A stretch of 64,000 bases of DNA from Treponema denticola (GTDB lineage: Bacteria; Spirochaetota; Spirochaetia; Treponematales; Breznakiellaceae): positions 1-64,000 of the forward strand of contig DYPP01000004.1 in assembly GCA_020719845.1 (NCBI GenBank), read 5' to 3'. Every line of letters begins with the position of its first letter. Within the stretch, counting starts at the first letter, position 1. The notes beneath the pieces are model-generated. The model did no database searches and had not been told where the DNA came from. It was given only the letters and a program-made list of their open reading frames with translations. The translations under genes and the position numbers were made by a program. Below are positions 16,749-24,926 of the stretch, piece after piece.

Positions 16749-17795
16749 ATGGAAGCACAAAAATCGAAGCACATCCGTTCCTTGAAATTTAAAAACCCCA
16801 AAAACGCGACCCTGGCCCTGTTGCTGCTGGCCGTCATCGGCGTGTTTTCCGTCGCCATGCCGACCAAATTCTTTTCGCCCCTGAACTTCTCTTCCATGGT
16901 CTCCCAGTTTCCCGAATTCGGTCTGCTGGCCATCGCCATGATGTTGGCCATGATCGTCGGCGGCATCGATCTTTCGGTGGTGGCGATTTCCAATTTTACC
17001 GGCGTCGTCGCCGCGCTGATCCTATCGCACTCGGTTAAAGCGGGAAACGCCAACCCCTCGACGGCCATTATGCTGGCTATCGCCGCCGTGCTGGTGCTTT
17101 CCGTCGTCTGCGGAGCGATCAACGGCACGCTGATCGCCCTGGCCGGCGTACCGGCTATTCTGGCCACCCTCGGCACGCAGGCGCTGTTTCTCGGCCTGGC
17201 GATCGTGATCACCAAGGGGCACAGCATCAGCGGCTTTCCGGATGAGTTCATGTTTCTGGGCAACGGCGCCCTGCTGGGATTGCCGATGCCCTTCCTGATT
17301 TTTATCATTTTGGCTTTGCTGGCCGATTTTCTGCTGCGCCGGACCCGTCAGGGTTTCAACATGTACATGGTGGGCGCCAATCCCATCGTGGCCCGCTTTT
17401 CCGGGGTTAACAACGCCTCGGTGCTGGTCAAGACCTACGTGATGAGCGGACTCATGGCCGGACTCGCTTCGTTGATCATGATTTCCCGGGTCAACTCCAT
17501 GCGTCCGGGCTATGGCTCGGCGTATCTGCTGCAGGCTATCCTGGTGGCCGTGCTGGGGGGCATCGACCCCAAGGGCGGCTACGGCAACGTCTTCGGCCTG
17601 ATCATGGGCATCTTTATCCTGCAGGCCACCCAGAGCGGCCTCAACATTTTGAGCTTCAGCCCCTTCTTCAAAAAGTTCATGTGGGGCTTGGCGCTGCTGA
17701 TGATCATGGTCATCAATTACCTTTCAGCCCGGTATAGCGAAAAACGGCGCATCCGCAGCATGCGCGACGCCGTCCCCGTACAGAAGCAAGCATAG
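16749..17795 (+). CDS. Sugar ABC transporter permease 2 (RbsC type)
   Basis: A 348-residue permease of the same family as its upstream neighbour, with IVGGIDLSVVAISNFTG, MVGANPIVARFSGVNN and AVLGGIDPKGGYGNV. It has about nine transmembrane helices after a basic 20-residue N-terminal arm. It ends 27 bp before dhaK, with an AGGAGG Shine-Dalgarno in the gap, so transporter and kinase genes are probably one transcript. Confidence 0.93.
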   Translation: MEAQKSKHIRSLKFKNPKNATLALLLLAVIGVFSVAMPTKFFSPLNFSSMVSQFPEFGLLAIAMMLAMIVGGIDLSVVAISNFTGVVAALILSHSVKAGNANPSTAIMLAIAAVLVLSVVCGAINGTLIALAGVPAILATLGTQALFLGLAIVITKGHSISGFPDEFMFLGNGALLGLPMPFLIFIILALLADFLLRRTRQGFNMYMVGANPIVARFSGVNNASVLVKTYVMSGLMAGLASLIMISRVNSMRPGYGSAYLLQAILVAVLGGIDPKGGYGNVFGLIMGIFILQATQSGLNILSFSPFFKKFMWGLALLMIMVINYLSARYSEKRRIRSMRDAVPVQKQA

Positions 17796-17821
17796 AATCG
17801 CCGCTAAGACAGGAGGAAGAC

Positions 17822-18832
17822 GTGAAGAAATTTTTGAATGAACCCCAACGCTTCGTGGATGAAATGATCGAAGGAATCCTGGCTGCCCATCCGGACAAAC
17901 TGGAAAGCGTCAACCAGGACCTGCGTTGCCTGGTCAACGCCCATCGCAAAAAAGGCAGGGTCGGCATCGCCACCGGCGGCGGATCGGGCCACCTGCCCCT
18001 GTTTTTGGGCTACGTAGGCGACGGTATGCTGGACGGATGTTCCGTGGGCGGCGTGTTTCAGTCCCCCAGCGCCGACCAGATGTTCGAAGTGACCAAGGCC
18101 ATCGACCAGGGCGCGGGGGTACTCTACATCTACGGCAACTACGGCGGGGATATCATGAACTTTGATATGGCCGCCGAAATGGCGGATGCCGAGGACATCA
18201 AGGTGCTGCAGGTGGTGGCCGGCGAGGACGTCGCTTCTTCGCCCAAGGGCCAAGAAAAAAAGCGCCGCGGCGTAGCGGGCATTTTCTTCGTGTACAAGGT
18301 GGCCGGCGCCTGCGCCGACGCCATGGCTTCCCTGGACGAGGTTAAACGGGTAGCCGACAAGGCGGCCGCCAACGTGCGCACCATGGGCGTCGCCCTTTCC
18401 CCCTGCATCGTACCCGAAGTCGGCAGACCGTCCTTCTCGATCGGCGAGAACGAAATGGAAATCGGCATGGGCATCCACGGCGAGCCGGGTATCGAAAAAG
18501 GCCCCCTCAAGACGGCGGATGCCATCGTGGCCCAGATGATGGACAAGATTCTGGCGGATCTGCCCTACCGGAAGGGCGATGAGGTCGCCGTCCTGGTCAA
18601 CGGCCTCGGCGCGACTCCCAAAGAAGAGCTGTACGTCATGTACCGGAAAATCAGCCTGATCCTGGCCGAGCGGGGCATCAAGGTCTTCCACGTCTACGTC
18701 GGCGAATTCGCCACTTCCATGGAAATGGCCGGCGCCTCCATCTCCTTGCTCAAGCTGGACGATGAACTGAAAAAATACCTGGCCAAGCCGGCCAATACGC
18801 CCTTTTTTGAACAGGCCGCGTTGGGGGTGTAG
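17822..18832 (+). CDS. dhaK: Dihydroxyacetone kinase DhaK-like subunit
   Basis: A 336-residue Dak1-domain protein. It starts at GTG behind AGGAGG. The substrate-binding motif GGGSGHLPLFLGYVGDGML and the covalent-binding histidine His219 in GMGIHGEPGIE are intact, so the carbonyl substrate can form a hemiaminal. In classic systems it binds dihydroxyacetone; homologues phosphorylate erythrulose or other short ketoses. The second subunit, dhaL, follows directly. Linkage to a sugar ABC importer suggests the imported compound or its product is phosphorylated here. Confidence 0.92.
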   Translation: MKKFLNEPQRFVDEMIEGILAAHPDKLESVNQDLRCLVNAHRKKGRVGIATGGGSGHLPLFLGYVGDGMLDGCSVGGVFQSPSADQMFEVTKAIDQGAGVLYIYGNYGGDIMNFDMAAEMADAEDIKVLQVVAGEDVASSPKGQEKKRRGVAGIFFVYKVAGACADAMASLDEVKRVADKAAANVRTMGVALSPCIVPEVGRPSFSIGENEMEIGMGIHGEPGIEKGPLKTADAIVAQMMDKILADLPYRKGDEVAVLVNGLGATPKEELYVMYRKISLILAERGIKVFHVYVGEFATSMEMAGASISLLKLDDELKKYLAKPANTPFFEQAALGV

Positions 18833-18833
18833 G

Positions 18834-19475
18834 ATGACTTTGGGCACTGCGGACGTCAAGGCGCTATTCGGCGACCTTAAAGCGACCATGGACGCCAACC
18901 GGGACGAGCTTATCCGGCTGGACGGCCTGATGGGCGACGGCGATCTGGGTTTGACCATGACCGCCGCCTTCAACGCCGCCCGGGAAGAAGTGGAAAAGAC
19001 AGAAGAAGCCGATCCGGGCAAGTTGTTCGTCAAAGCCGGCATGGCCATGGCCAAAGCCGCCCCGTCCACCATGGGAACCCTGATGGGCACGGGCTTTATG
19101 CGCGGCGGCAAGGCGATCAAGGATCGTCCCGGTCTCGGCTTGGAAGAATTGACGCTCTTCTGGCAGGCGTTCGTCGAAGGCATCATGGAACGGGGCAAGG
19201 CCAAGCCCGGGGACAAGACCATCATCGACTCCCTGCATCCGGCGGCGGATTCCCTGAAACAGGCGCTGGATTCCGGTCTGGATCCGGCGGAAGCCTTTCG
19301 TCGGGCAACGGAAGCAGCCGAAAAGGGCTTGGCGGAAACCAAAACCATGGTAGCCCAGTTTGGCCGGGCGGCGTACTACCAGGAGAAATCCCGGGAACTG
19401 CAGGATCCCGGCGCCACCGTCGGCGTCCTGCTGATCACGACGTTTTCCGATTTTATCGGCAAGGGGAACAGATAA
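18834..19475 (+). CDS. dhaL: Dihydroxyacetone kinase DhaL-like (nucleotide-binding) subunit
   Basis: A 213-residue Dak2-domain protein. I placed the start at the ATG at 18834, one base after the dhaK stop, because the earlier in-frame ATG lies inside dhaK and the family begins close to this point. GDGDLGLTM near residue 35 supplies the aspartates that hold Mg and ADP, and STMGTLMGTGFMRGG follows. In E. coli DhaL is recharged by the PTS protein DhaM, but no DhaM is encoded nearby. The pair may therefore use ATP directly, as the fused Citrobacter-type enzyme does. Confidence 0.92.
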   Translation: MTLGTADVKALFGDLKATMDANRDELIRLDGLMGDGDLGLTMTAAFNAAREEVEKTEEADPGKLFVKAGMAMAKAAPSTMGTLMGTGFMRGGKAIKDRPGLGLEELTLFWQAFVEGIMERGKAKPGDKTIIDSLHPAADSLKQALDSGLDPAEAFRRATEAAEKGLAETKTMVAQFGRAAYYQEKSRELQDPGATVGVLLITTFSDFIGKGNR

Positions 19476-19476
19476 G

Positions 19477-19980
19477 ATGAAAGACACCATGCTGACCTGC
19501 GTTGACGCTACCGTAGCCAACTTCAAGCCCTACGGACAGTTTGTGTCCACCGCCAATCGCGACGCCGACGTAAATACCCAAGAATTCAGTTTTTGGAACG
19601 CCCTGGGGGTCATGGACGCTGCGGGGCCGGTGTCGGTATGCATCGTCAGGGCGGTACCTCAAACCGGCATGCGTGAAACCGCCCTGGAGCGGCACCTGAA
19701 GACCACGGAGACGCTGATTCCCACGGGGGACGTGGTGTTGGTGGCGGCGCTGACGGATCCAAAGAACAAGGATCTGCCCGATCCCGCCACGGCCAAAGCC
19801 TTTTTGGTCAAGAAAGGCGATGCCGTAGTCTTTGGCCCCGGAGTCTGGCACCACGCGCCGCTGGCGGTCCACGAAACGTGCAACGTATTCGTCGTATTTG
19901 ACCGCACGACGCCGGAAAAGGACTTCTTCCTGGTTGAGCTTGAAAAAACGTTCGGCGGCAACTGGACCATCGAGCGCTAG
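19477..19980 (+). CDS. Ureidoglycolate lyase (AllA)-like cupin
   Basis: A 167-residue single-domain cupin. HLKTTETLIP and FGPGVWHHAPLAV match the AllA/ureidoglycolate lyase family, where the histidines lie in the active pocket. No purine- or allantoin-degrading gene is nearby. The start is 1 bp after dhaL, so it belongs to the sugar operon and probably acts on a different substrate, for example as an isomerase or lyase for a sugar or its acid. That reassignment is inference. The next gene is convergent, with 43 bp between the two. Confidence 0.75.
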   Translation: MKDTMLTCVDATVANFKPYGQFVSTANRDADVNTQEFSFWNALGVMDAAGPVSVCIVRAVPQTGMRETALERHLKTTETLIPTGDVVLVAALTDPKNKDLPDPATAKAFLVKKGDAVVFGPGVWHHAPLAVHETCNVFVVFDRTTPEKDFFLVELEKTFGGNWTIER

Positions 19981-20023
19981 CGCCACCGCAGGAAAGGCGG
20001 CGCCGCTGATCCCGCGTAGTCGC

Positions 20024-20557
20024 CTACTCCGCTTCTTTGCGGCGCCGGCGTTCCTGCTGGATCAGTTCGACCGTCCACTTGGCGGCCAGGGCGACCACCC
20101 GGGTGCATTTGTCCGTGTGCGCGCCCCGGGCGTTGAATTCTTCCTTTTCGGTCGGGTCCAGCAGGTCGAAGGTTCTTCCGAAAATCTTTTCGTGGATCTC
20201 CCGGCAGATCACGGTACCGTACTCCTTGATGAACCGGTCGTGCAGCTCTTGGGCCATGCGGAAGGAGCAGCGCTTGTTTTCTTCGTCGTCGTCGATCTTG
20301 TCCCGTTCCCGGCCGTAGAGGGAGCTCATGACCAGGATGCCGCCGGAATAGCCGCCGCACATCCCCGTGCACAGCAGTCCTCCGCCGGCGGAGAGTCCGC
20401 TGGCCGCCTTGAATACTTCCGGGGAGGCCGTTCCCAACGCCTCCTGGGCGCCGGCGACCGTGCACTGGGCGCAGCCGCGGTACACGCTTTCGTACTCGAA
20501 TCCGAGCTCGTAGGCCTTCTGGGCCACTTCCGCATCCGTAAGCCGTTCCTTGTTCAT
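20024..20557 (-). CDS. C_GCAxxG_C_C family cysteine-rich redox protein
   Basis: A 177-residue protein with the cysteine pattern of the putative redox-active C_GCAxxG_C_C family: GCAQCTVAGAQ near residue 30 and LLCTGMCGGYSGG near residue 60, with two more cysteines further on (KRCSF and VICREI). The cysteines may bind a metal or iron-sulfur cluster. I prefer the ATG at 20557 because AAAGAAGGT stands 7 nt upstream; a GTG two codons earlier is possible. It is the last gene of the minus-strand sugar operon, 12 bp after the FGGY kinase. The function is unknown. Confidence 0.75.
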   Translation of the reverse strand: MNKERLTDAEVAQKAYELGFEYESVYRGCAQCTVAGAQEALGTASPEVFKAASGLSAGGGLLCTGMCGGYSGGILVMSSLYGRERDKIDDDEENKRCSFRMAQELHDRFIKEYGTVICREIHEKIFGRTFDLLDPTEKEEFNARGAHTDKCTRVVALAAKWTVELIQQERRRRKEAE

Positions 20558-20569
20558 CCGCACCTTCTT

Positions 20570-22048
20570 TCAAGTCGGTTTCATCAGGGGTTCCAGGGCC
20601 GCGTAGAGCCCCCGGAATTTTTGGTAGCCTTTTTCGTATACCTCCCGGGCTTCGGTTCGGGGCAGGACTTCTGCTTCATGGACCACCCAGTCCCGGATGC
20701 CCGCGGTGTCCGGAAAAAACCCCAGGCCCTGGGCGGCCAAAAAAGCGTCGCCGTAGGCGGCACCGGTTTTCTGCCGGGGCAGAAGCTGGACGCGGCCGGT
20801 AACGTCGCTGACCACCTGCATCAAGTCGCGGCTACGGCTGACCCCGCCGATGGCCAGGATGCGGTCGACCTGGGCGCCGGAGTCTTCCAGTGCTTCCATG
20901 ATGTGGCGAATGCCGTAGCCCAGGGCTTCCTGAAAAGCCCGATAGACGGCGCCGGGGCGGGTCCGCAGGTCAAGGCCGAAAAGGACGCCCCGGGCGTAGG
21001 GGTTGTTGATGGGCGTACGTTCACCGGCAAAATAGGGCAGCAGCACCAGGCCGTCGGCGCCGGGTCCGCACTCGTCGGCCAGGGCTTCCCACTGCTCAAA
21101 GCTGCGGCCGGGAAAGGTTTCGGTCAGCCACTTGAATAGGCTGCCCGCCGTGGACATGCCGCCGGCCAGCACGGAGGTGCCCTCTTCCAGAAAATTGCTC
21201 GCCCAAAAGGTACCCTGGGGCACCAGGTCTTGAGTCTTGAGGATGAAGAAGTTGCTGCTGCCGTACATCATCATCAAGTCGCCGACCTGGCTGAGCCCGG
21301 CGGAGAGCGCTTCCGCCGCGGCGTCGGCGGTGCCCGTCAACACCGCCGTCCCCACCGCCAGGCCGGTCAGTTCGGCCGCCTCCGGGCTGACGGTTCCGGC
21401 GATTTCCCGGCTCCAGAGCAGTTCCGGCAACAGGCTGGAAGGTATATCCAGGTCGGGAACGGCATCGACCCAACAACAGCGCCGCAGGTCGAAGAGCGGT
21501 CCGTAGGCCATGGCGTCGTAGATGTCCAGCGTGTATCGACCGGTCAGCCGGTAGACCAGATAGCCCGCGGCGCTCAGGATCTTGGCGGTTTTGGCCCAGA
21601 CTTCGCCTTCGTTCTTCTGGATCCAGCGAATCTTGGGCACGCAGGACTGGCTGGAAAGATGCTGCCCGCCGATGGCGAACACCGCGTCCGGACCTACCAG
21701 CGCTTCGATTTCTCCGATTTCCGCCCCCGCCCGGGTATCGATGCCGTACAGGATGCCCGGACGCAGCGGCTTGCCGCCGGCGTCTATGGGCAACACGCAG
21801 GGCGAGATGGTGCTGATGCCCAGTCCGCGGATGGAAGCCGCCGGCAGGTTGAAGTCCTTGAGCAAAGCCCGGCTCAGCGCCACCAGGTCCCGCCACCAGA
21901 CGGATTCGGCATCCTGCTCCGCCCAACCCGGGTGGGGCAGGGAAATGCCGTGGCCGACGCTGTGTTCGGCCAGTATATTCCCCGCCAGGTCGGTGACGAC
22001 GCCCCGAGACGATCCGGTGCCGATGTCGATACCCATGAAACAGTCCAC
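20570..22048 (-). CDS. FGGY-family carbohydrate kinase (first copy)
   Basis: A 492-residue sugar kinase. The N-terminal phosphate motif GIDIGTGSSRGVVTD and C-terminal AIGGVSRSRDLMQVVSDV identify the FGGY family (xylulokinase/ribulokinase group). The length is normal. It uses ATP to phosphorylate a sugar or polyol; the exact one cannot be read. A GTG start with AGGAG 6 nt upstream is favoured over the ATG four codons later. It lies between the M29 peptidase and the redox protein in an operon headed by the BtpA gene. Confidence 0.88.
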   Translation of the reverse strand: MDCFMGIDIGTGSSRGVVTDLAGNILAEHSVGHGISLPHPGWAEQDAESVWWRDLVALSRALLKDFNLPAASIRGLGISTISPCVLPIDAGGKPLRPGILYGIDTRAGAEIGEIEALVGPDAVFAIGGQHLSSQSCVPKIRWIQKNEGEVWAKTAKILSAAGYLVYRLTGRYTLDIYDAMAYGPLFDLRRCCWVDAVPDLDIPSSLLPELLWSREIAGTVSPEAAELTGLAVGTAVLTGTADAAAEALSAGLSQVGDLMMMYGSSNFFILKTQDLVPQGTFWASNFLEEGTSVLAGGMSTAGSLFKWLTETFPGRSFEQWEALADECGPGADGLVLLPYFAGERTPINNPYARGVLFGLDLRTRPGAVYRAFQEALGYGIRHIMEALEDSGAQVDRILAIGGVSRSRDLMQVVSDVTGRVQLLPRQKTGAAYGDAFLAAQGLGFFPDTAGIRDWVVHEAEVLPRTEAREVYEKGYQKFRGLYAALEPLMKPT

Positions 22049-22057
22049 CCTAGGCTC

Positions 22058-23128
22058 CTAGTCCAGCAAAATCTTCCCCCGCTCCAGAATGGGGACCCCG
22101 TCCAGGTACACCAGCCCCTCGGTCCGGGTGTCCTTGATGATGTCCCAGTGGATCGCCGACTGGTTGGTTCCGCCGCATTCCGGATAGGCCCGGCCCAGGG
22201 CGATGTGCACCGTACCGCCGATTTTTTCGTCGATCAGAATATCTTGACAGAAACGATCAACGTACGGATTGGTGCCCAAGGCGAATTCGCCGATGCGCCG
22301 GGCGCCGTCGTCCCGGTCCAGGATGGAACGGAGAAAATCCTGTTCCGTGCCGGATTCGGCCCGGATCAGGGTTCCCTTTTCCCAGGTCAGGCGGATATCC
22401 TTGACCAACCGTCCGGCGAGCACGCCGGGAAACTCAAAAAAGATGGTGCCGTCTTCGGTGCCGTTCACCGGCGCGGTGGCGATTTCCCCGTCGGGCATGT
22501 TGTTGATGCCCCCGAAGGGTATCCAGCGTCGGCCGGCGACGGAAAAGCTCAGGTCCGTCCCGGCGCCGATAAGGCGGACTGTCCGGCCGGCGTTCAATTT
22601 AGCGGCCCAACGGTCCCATTTGGCCGTTTCCGCTTCCCAGTCCAAAAAACAGGACGCAAAAAACATGTCCAGGACGGTTTCCAGGTCCGTCCGCGCCTGC
22701 TGGGCAAAGCTTTCGTCCGGAACCCGCACCAGGCACCAGCGCGTTTTTTCCCAGCGCAGCGTGGAGATCTTGCCCATGGCCTTCTGGTTCGCGGCCACCG
22801 CAGCCGCCGGCAGATCCTGCAGTTCGTACAGATTGTGGGCGCCCCGCAGACCGATGTACACGTCCGCCCAGTCCATGGCCCAGGCTTCCATTTCCGGAAC
22901 CCAGTCGATCTGGTCGGCGTTGCCGTATTTGAGCAGCGAGCGCCTGAGGGTTTCGGAGGTGAACTGCACCTGCACGTAGGCCCCCGCCGCTACCGCCGCG
23001 CGGTAGACCGCCTGGACCAAGGGCAGGGTGTTCACCTCGTTCATGGCGATGAGCACCCGCTCCCCCGCCTGCACCTTGGTCGAATGCTCGACCAACAGCT
23101 TACCCAAACGTCCCCATCGCGGATCCAT
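22058..23128 (-). CDS. M29-family metallo-aminopeptidase
   Basis: A 356-residue protein of the thermophilic aminopeptidase (M29) family. The metal-binding residues are visible: Glu in NMPDGEI, Glu in IGEFALGTNP, then His and Asp residues in GGTVHIALGRAYP and SAIHWDII. It is slightly shorter than typical members (370-410). A two-metal exopeptidase is expected in the cytoplasm. Its place inside a sugar kinase operon is odd; E. coli sgc operons also carry a metallopeptidase-like gene. It could act on an amino-sugar or glycopeptide fragment (inference). Confidence 0.88.
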   Translation of the reverse strand: MDPRWGRLGKLLVEHSTKVQAGERVLIAMNEVNTLPLVQAVYRAAVAAGAYVQVQFTSETLRRSLLKYGNADQIDWVPEMEAWAMDWADVYIGLRGAHNLYELQDLPAAAVAANQKAMGKISTLRWEKTRWCLVRVPDESFAQQARTDLETVLDMFFASCFLDWEAETAKWDRWAAKLNAGRTVRLIGAGTDLSFSVAGRRWIPFGGINNMPDGEIATAPVNGTEDGTIFFEFPGVLAGRLVKDIRLTWEKGTLIRAESGTEQDFLRSILDRDDGARRIGEFALGTNPYVDRFCQDILIDEKIGGTVHIALGRAYPECGGTNQSAIHWDIIKDTRTEGLVYLDGVPILERGKILLD

Positions 23129-23156
23129 ACCCCACCCCTTTGTCGCCGCGCAAACC

Positions 23157-23960
23157 TTAACGGAGGCTCTTGACCTTATCCATGAACGCCTTGACCCGCT
23201 GTTGGTCCACAGCGTTGAAGAATTCGCCGTCCCGCTTGAAAGTCGTGGCCGTTATGGCGCCGTCGGCGACGGCCAGCTGGGCTTCCACGTTGGCCAGCTT
23301 TACGCCGGTGTTCGCGAACACCGGCGTATCCGGAACTGCGGCCTTGACGGTGCCGAGCACCGAAAGGTCCGTTTCCGCTCCCGCAGTCAGGCCGGAAACG
23401 CAGAGCGCGTCCGGCCTGGTGTTGAACACCGTAGAACGGGCGATGGCGGCTATGTCGCGCTGTCCCAGGTAGACTGCGGCTTCGGGCACGATATTGTAGA
23501 GCAGTTTAACCTTTTGCCCACCCACCGCGTACTGATGGCGGATGGTTTTGCCGCAGTTGGTGTCCCACTGTCCGAAGTCGCTGGCGTAGACGCCGGTAAA
23601 TATTTCGCGCACGAACAGGGCGTCCGTGGCGACCGCCAGGTCGATGGACGCCGTCGGATCCCAGAGCACGTTGACGCCGTAGGGGACGCTGATGTCCCGT
23701 TTGAGTTCGCCGATGATTCTGGCCATGGTCACGTAAGTGATGGGCTCCACTTTGGTCAGGTAGGGCAGGCTGAATTCGTTGGAGAACATGACCCCGTCCA
23801 CGCCGCCGCGCTGCAGCGCCAGCAAATCATCCCGGGCGCGTTCCAATACCCACGCCAGGCCCTTGGCATGGTCGTAGCGGGGATCCCCCGGCAACGCCTG
23901 CAGATGGCACATGGCGATGATGGGTTTCTTTACGCCGAAAATCTCGGACAGCCATTTCAT
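23157..23960 (-). CDS. BtpA/SgcQ-family TIM-barrel protein
   Basis: A 267-residue protein of the BtpA family, with IIAMCHLQALPGDPRY at the start, the middle segment YGVNVLWDPTASIDLAVA, and the late PVFANTGVKLANVEAQL. SgcQ of E. coli belongs to this family; cyanobacterial BtpA affects photosystem I stability. A TIM-barrel enzyme acting on a sugar phosphate is likely. AGGAGCGG precedes the ATG. It is the first gene of the minus-strand operon and shares a regulated intergenic region with the divergent epimerase gene. Confidence 0.88.
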   Translation of the reverse strand: MKWLSEIFGVKKPIIAMCHLQALPGDPRYDHAKGLAWVLERARDDLLALQRGGVDGVMFSNEFSLPYLTKVEPITYVTMARIIGELKRDISVPYGVNVLWDPTASIDLAVATDALFVREIFTGVYASDFGQWDTNCGKTIRHQYAVGGQKVKLLYNIVPEAAVYLGQRDIAAIARSTVFNTRPDALCVSGLTAGAETDLSVLGTVKAAVPDTPVFANTGVKLANVEAQLAVADGAITATTFKRDGEFFNAVDQQRVKAFMDKVKSLR

Positions 23961-24007
23961 GATCCGCTCCTATTGTCCACTGAATTAAACTAGGCGAAAG
24001 GTAAATA

Positions 24008-24047
24008 ATTATTGATAGAATCGAGCATAATATCAAGTGTTTTGATA
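24008..24047 (-). promoter_or_regulatory. btpA-operon promoter with palindromic operator
   Basis: On the minus strand TTGATA (24031-24036), a 17-bp spacer and AATAAT (24008-24013) form a promoter. A palindrome TATCAA-5-TTGATA (24031-24047) covers the -35 box and is a likely repressor site, plausibly for the LacI protein encoded nearby. Confidence 0.5.
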
Positions 24048-24055
24048 GGTCTATA

Positions 24056-24083
24056 TAAAATATTTTACTAGATTTTTACTGGA
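24056..24083. repeat. 28-bp AT-rich motif, copy 1
   Basis: It shares 22 of 28 bases with 24812-24839, including AAATATTTTAC, GATTT and ACTG. One copy stands before the epimerase gene and one before the LacI gene, so it is likely a shared regulator site. Confidence 0.5.
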
Positions 24084-24089
24084 GCAGGA

Positions 24090-24119
24090 TTGTTATTCCC
24101 GACGCTCTGTTGGTATAAC
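24090..24119 (+). promoter_or_regulatory. Promoter of the epimerase gene, leaderless
   Basis: TTGTTA (24090-24095), an 18-bp spacer and TATAAC (24114-24119) stand exactly 6 nt before the ATG at 24126. There is no Shine-Dalgarno sequence. Confidence 0.6.
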
Positions 24120-24125
24120 GGAACC

Positions 24126-24785
24126 ATGAAAGAGCTCTGCGCTTCCATTCTGGCGGCCAATCACGCGCACTTGGCCCGGGACCTGAAGGAAGCGGAAAAA
24201 TCCGGCATTTCCCGTTTCCACATCGACGTCGCGGACGGGCACTACACGCCCAACCTCATTTTCGGCGACCAACTGGTACGGGATCTGCGGTCGGAGACGG
24301 CATCGTACCTCGACGTGCATCTGGCGGCCTTTGATCTGCCCGAGATCGCCGCGCCCTTTTTGGATTCCGGCGCGAATGGAATCACCATTCAGTACGAAAC
24401 CTGCGCGTTGCCACAGCGTTTATTGGTCCTGATACGGCAACAGGGCCTTGATACGGCGCTGAGCTTCATTCCCGCCACCGGGTTCGACCGCATCGAGTAC
24501 TTTATGGACGAGGTCGACGTGATCAGCCTGCTGGCGGTGGACCCCGGCATCGGCGGGCAGACATTCAATCCCAAGATCTTCAAAAAGCTGGAACAAGCCG
24601 CCGCGTACCGTGAAAACCACCGCCTGCCTACCCGCATCGCCGTAGACGGCGGCCTGAATCGGGAAAATATCCGTGCCCTGGTCGATGCGGGTGCAGACAT
24701 TCTTATCCTGGGCAGCGGCATATTTCGCGGCAACATCGGCCAAAACGTCCAGGCCCTGGCGGAACTGATCTCCGGACGCGCTTGA
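24126..24785 (+). CDS. Ribulose-phosphate 3-epimerase family protein (SgcE/AlsE-like)
   Basis: A 219-residue TIM barrel. HIDVADGHYTPN, VDPGIGGQTFNPKIF and AVDGGLNREN are the metal- and phosphate-binding motifs of the family, including both catalytic aspartates. Ser in CASILAANHAHL is at the usual N-terminal position. It should epimerise a ketose phosphate at C3. Because a BtpA/SgcQ gene is divergent next to it, SgcE- or AlsE-type specificity (psicose or another rare ketose) is as likely as housekeeping Rpe. I use the ATG at 24126, set by the promoter 6 nt upstream. Confidence 0.88.
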   Translation: MKELCASILAANHAHLARDLKEAEKSGISRFHIDVADGHYTPNLIFGDQLVRDLRSETASYLDVHLAAFDLPEIAAPFLDSGANGITIQYETCALPQRLLVLIRQQGLDTALSFIPATGFDRIEYFMDEVDVISLLAVDPGIGGQTFNPKIFKKLEQAAAYRENHRLPTRIAVDGGLNRENIRALVDAGADILILGSGIFRGNIGQNVQALAELISGRA

Positions 24786-24811
24786 CGGCACTGAAATAAT
24801 TAGTTGTACGC

Positions 24812-24839
24812 TTAAATATTTTACCCGATTTGCACTGAA
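24812..24839. repeat. 28-bp AT-rich motif, copy 2
   Basis: The second copy of the 24056-24083 motif (22 of 28 identical), directly upstream of the probable LacI promoter. See copy 1. Confidence 0.5.
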
Positions 24840-24852
24840 TTTCAATAATCAT

Positions 24853-24881
24853 TTGACAAACCGTCGGAGGGGGTTTACCTT
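24853..24881 (+). promoter_or_regulatory. Probable promoter of the LacI gene
   Basis: A perfect TTGACA (24853-24858), a 17-bp spacer and a poor -10 box TACCTT (24876-24881). It gives a leader of about 40 nt to the ATG at 24927. Confidence 0.4.
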
Positions 24882-24926
24882 GAACCGAAAGAAAAATTGT
24901 GGCACGTCTTCGGGAGCCGTAGGTAC

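Noticed and set aside
22049-22060. TAGGAGCC at the end of the M29 gene as another copy of the stop-linked repeat
   Set aside because: Only the first eight or nine bases match and they serve as the Shine-Dalgarno sequence of the next gene. The palindrome and TGTCGGA are absent. The same holds for TAAGGAGCCT after dctM.
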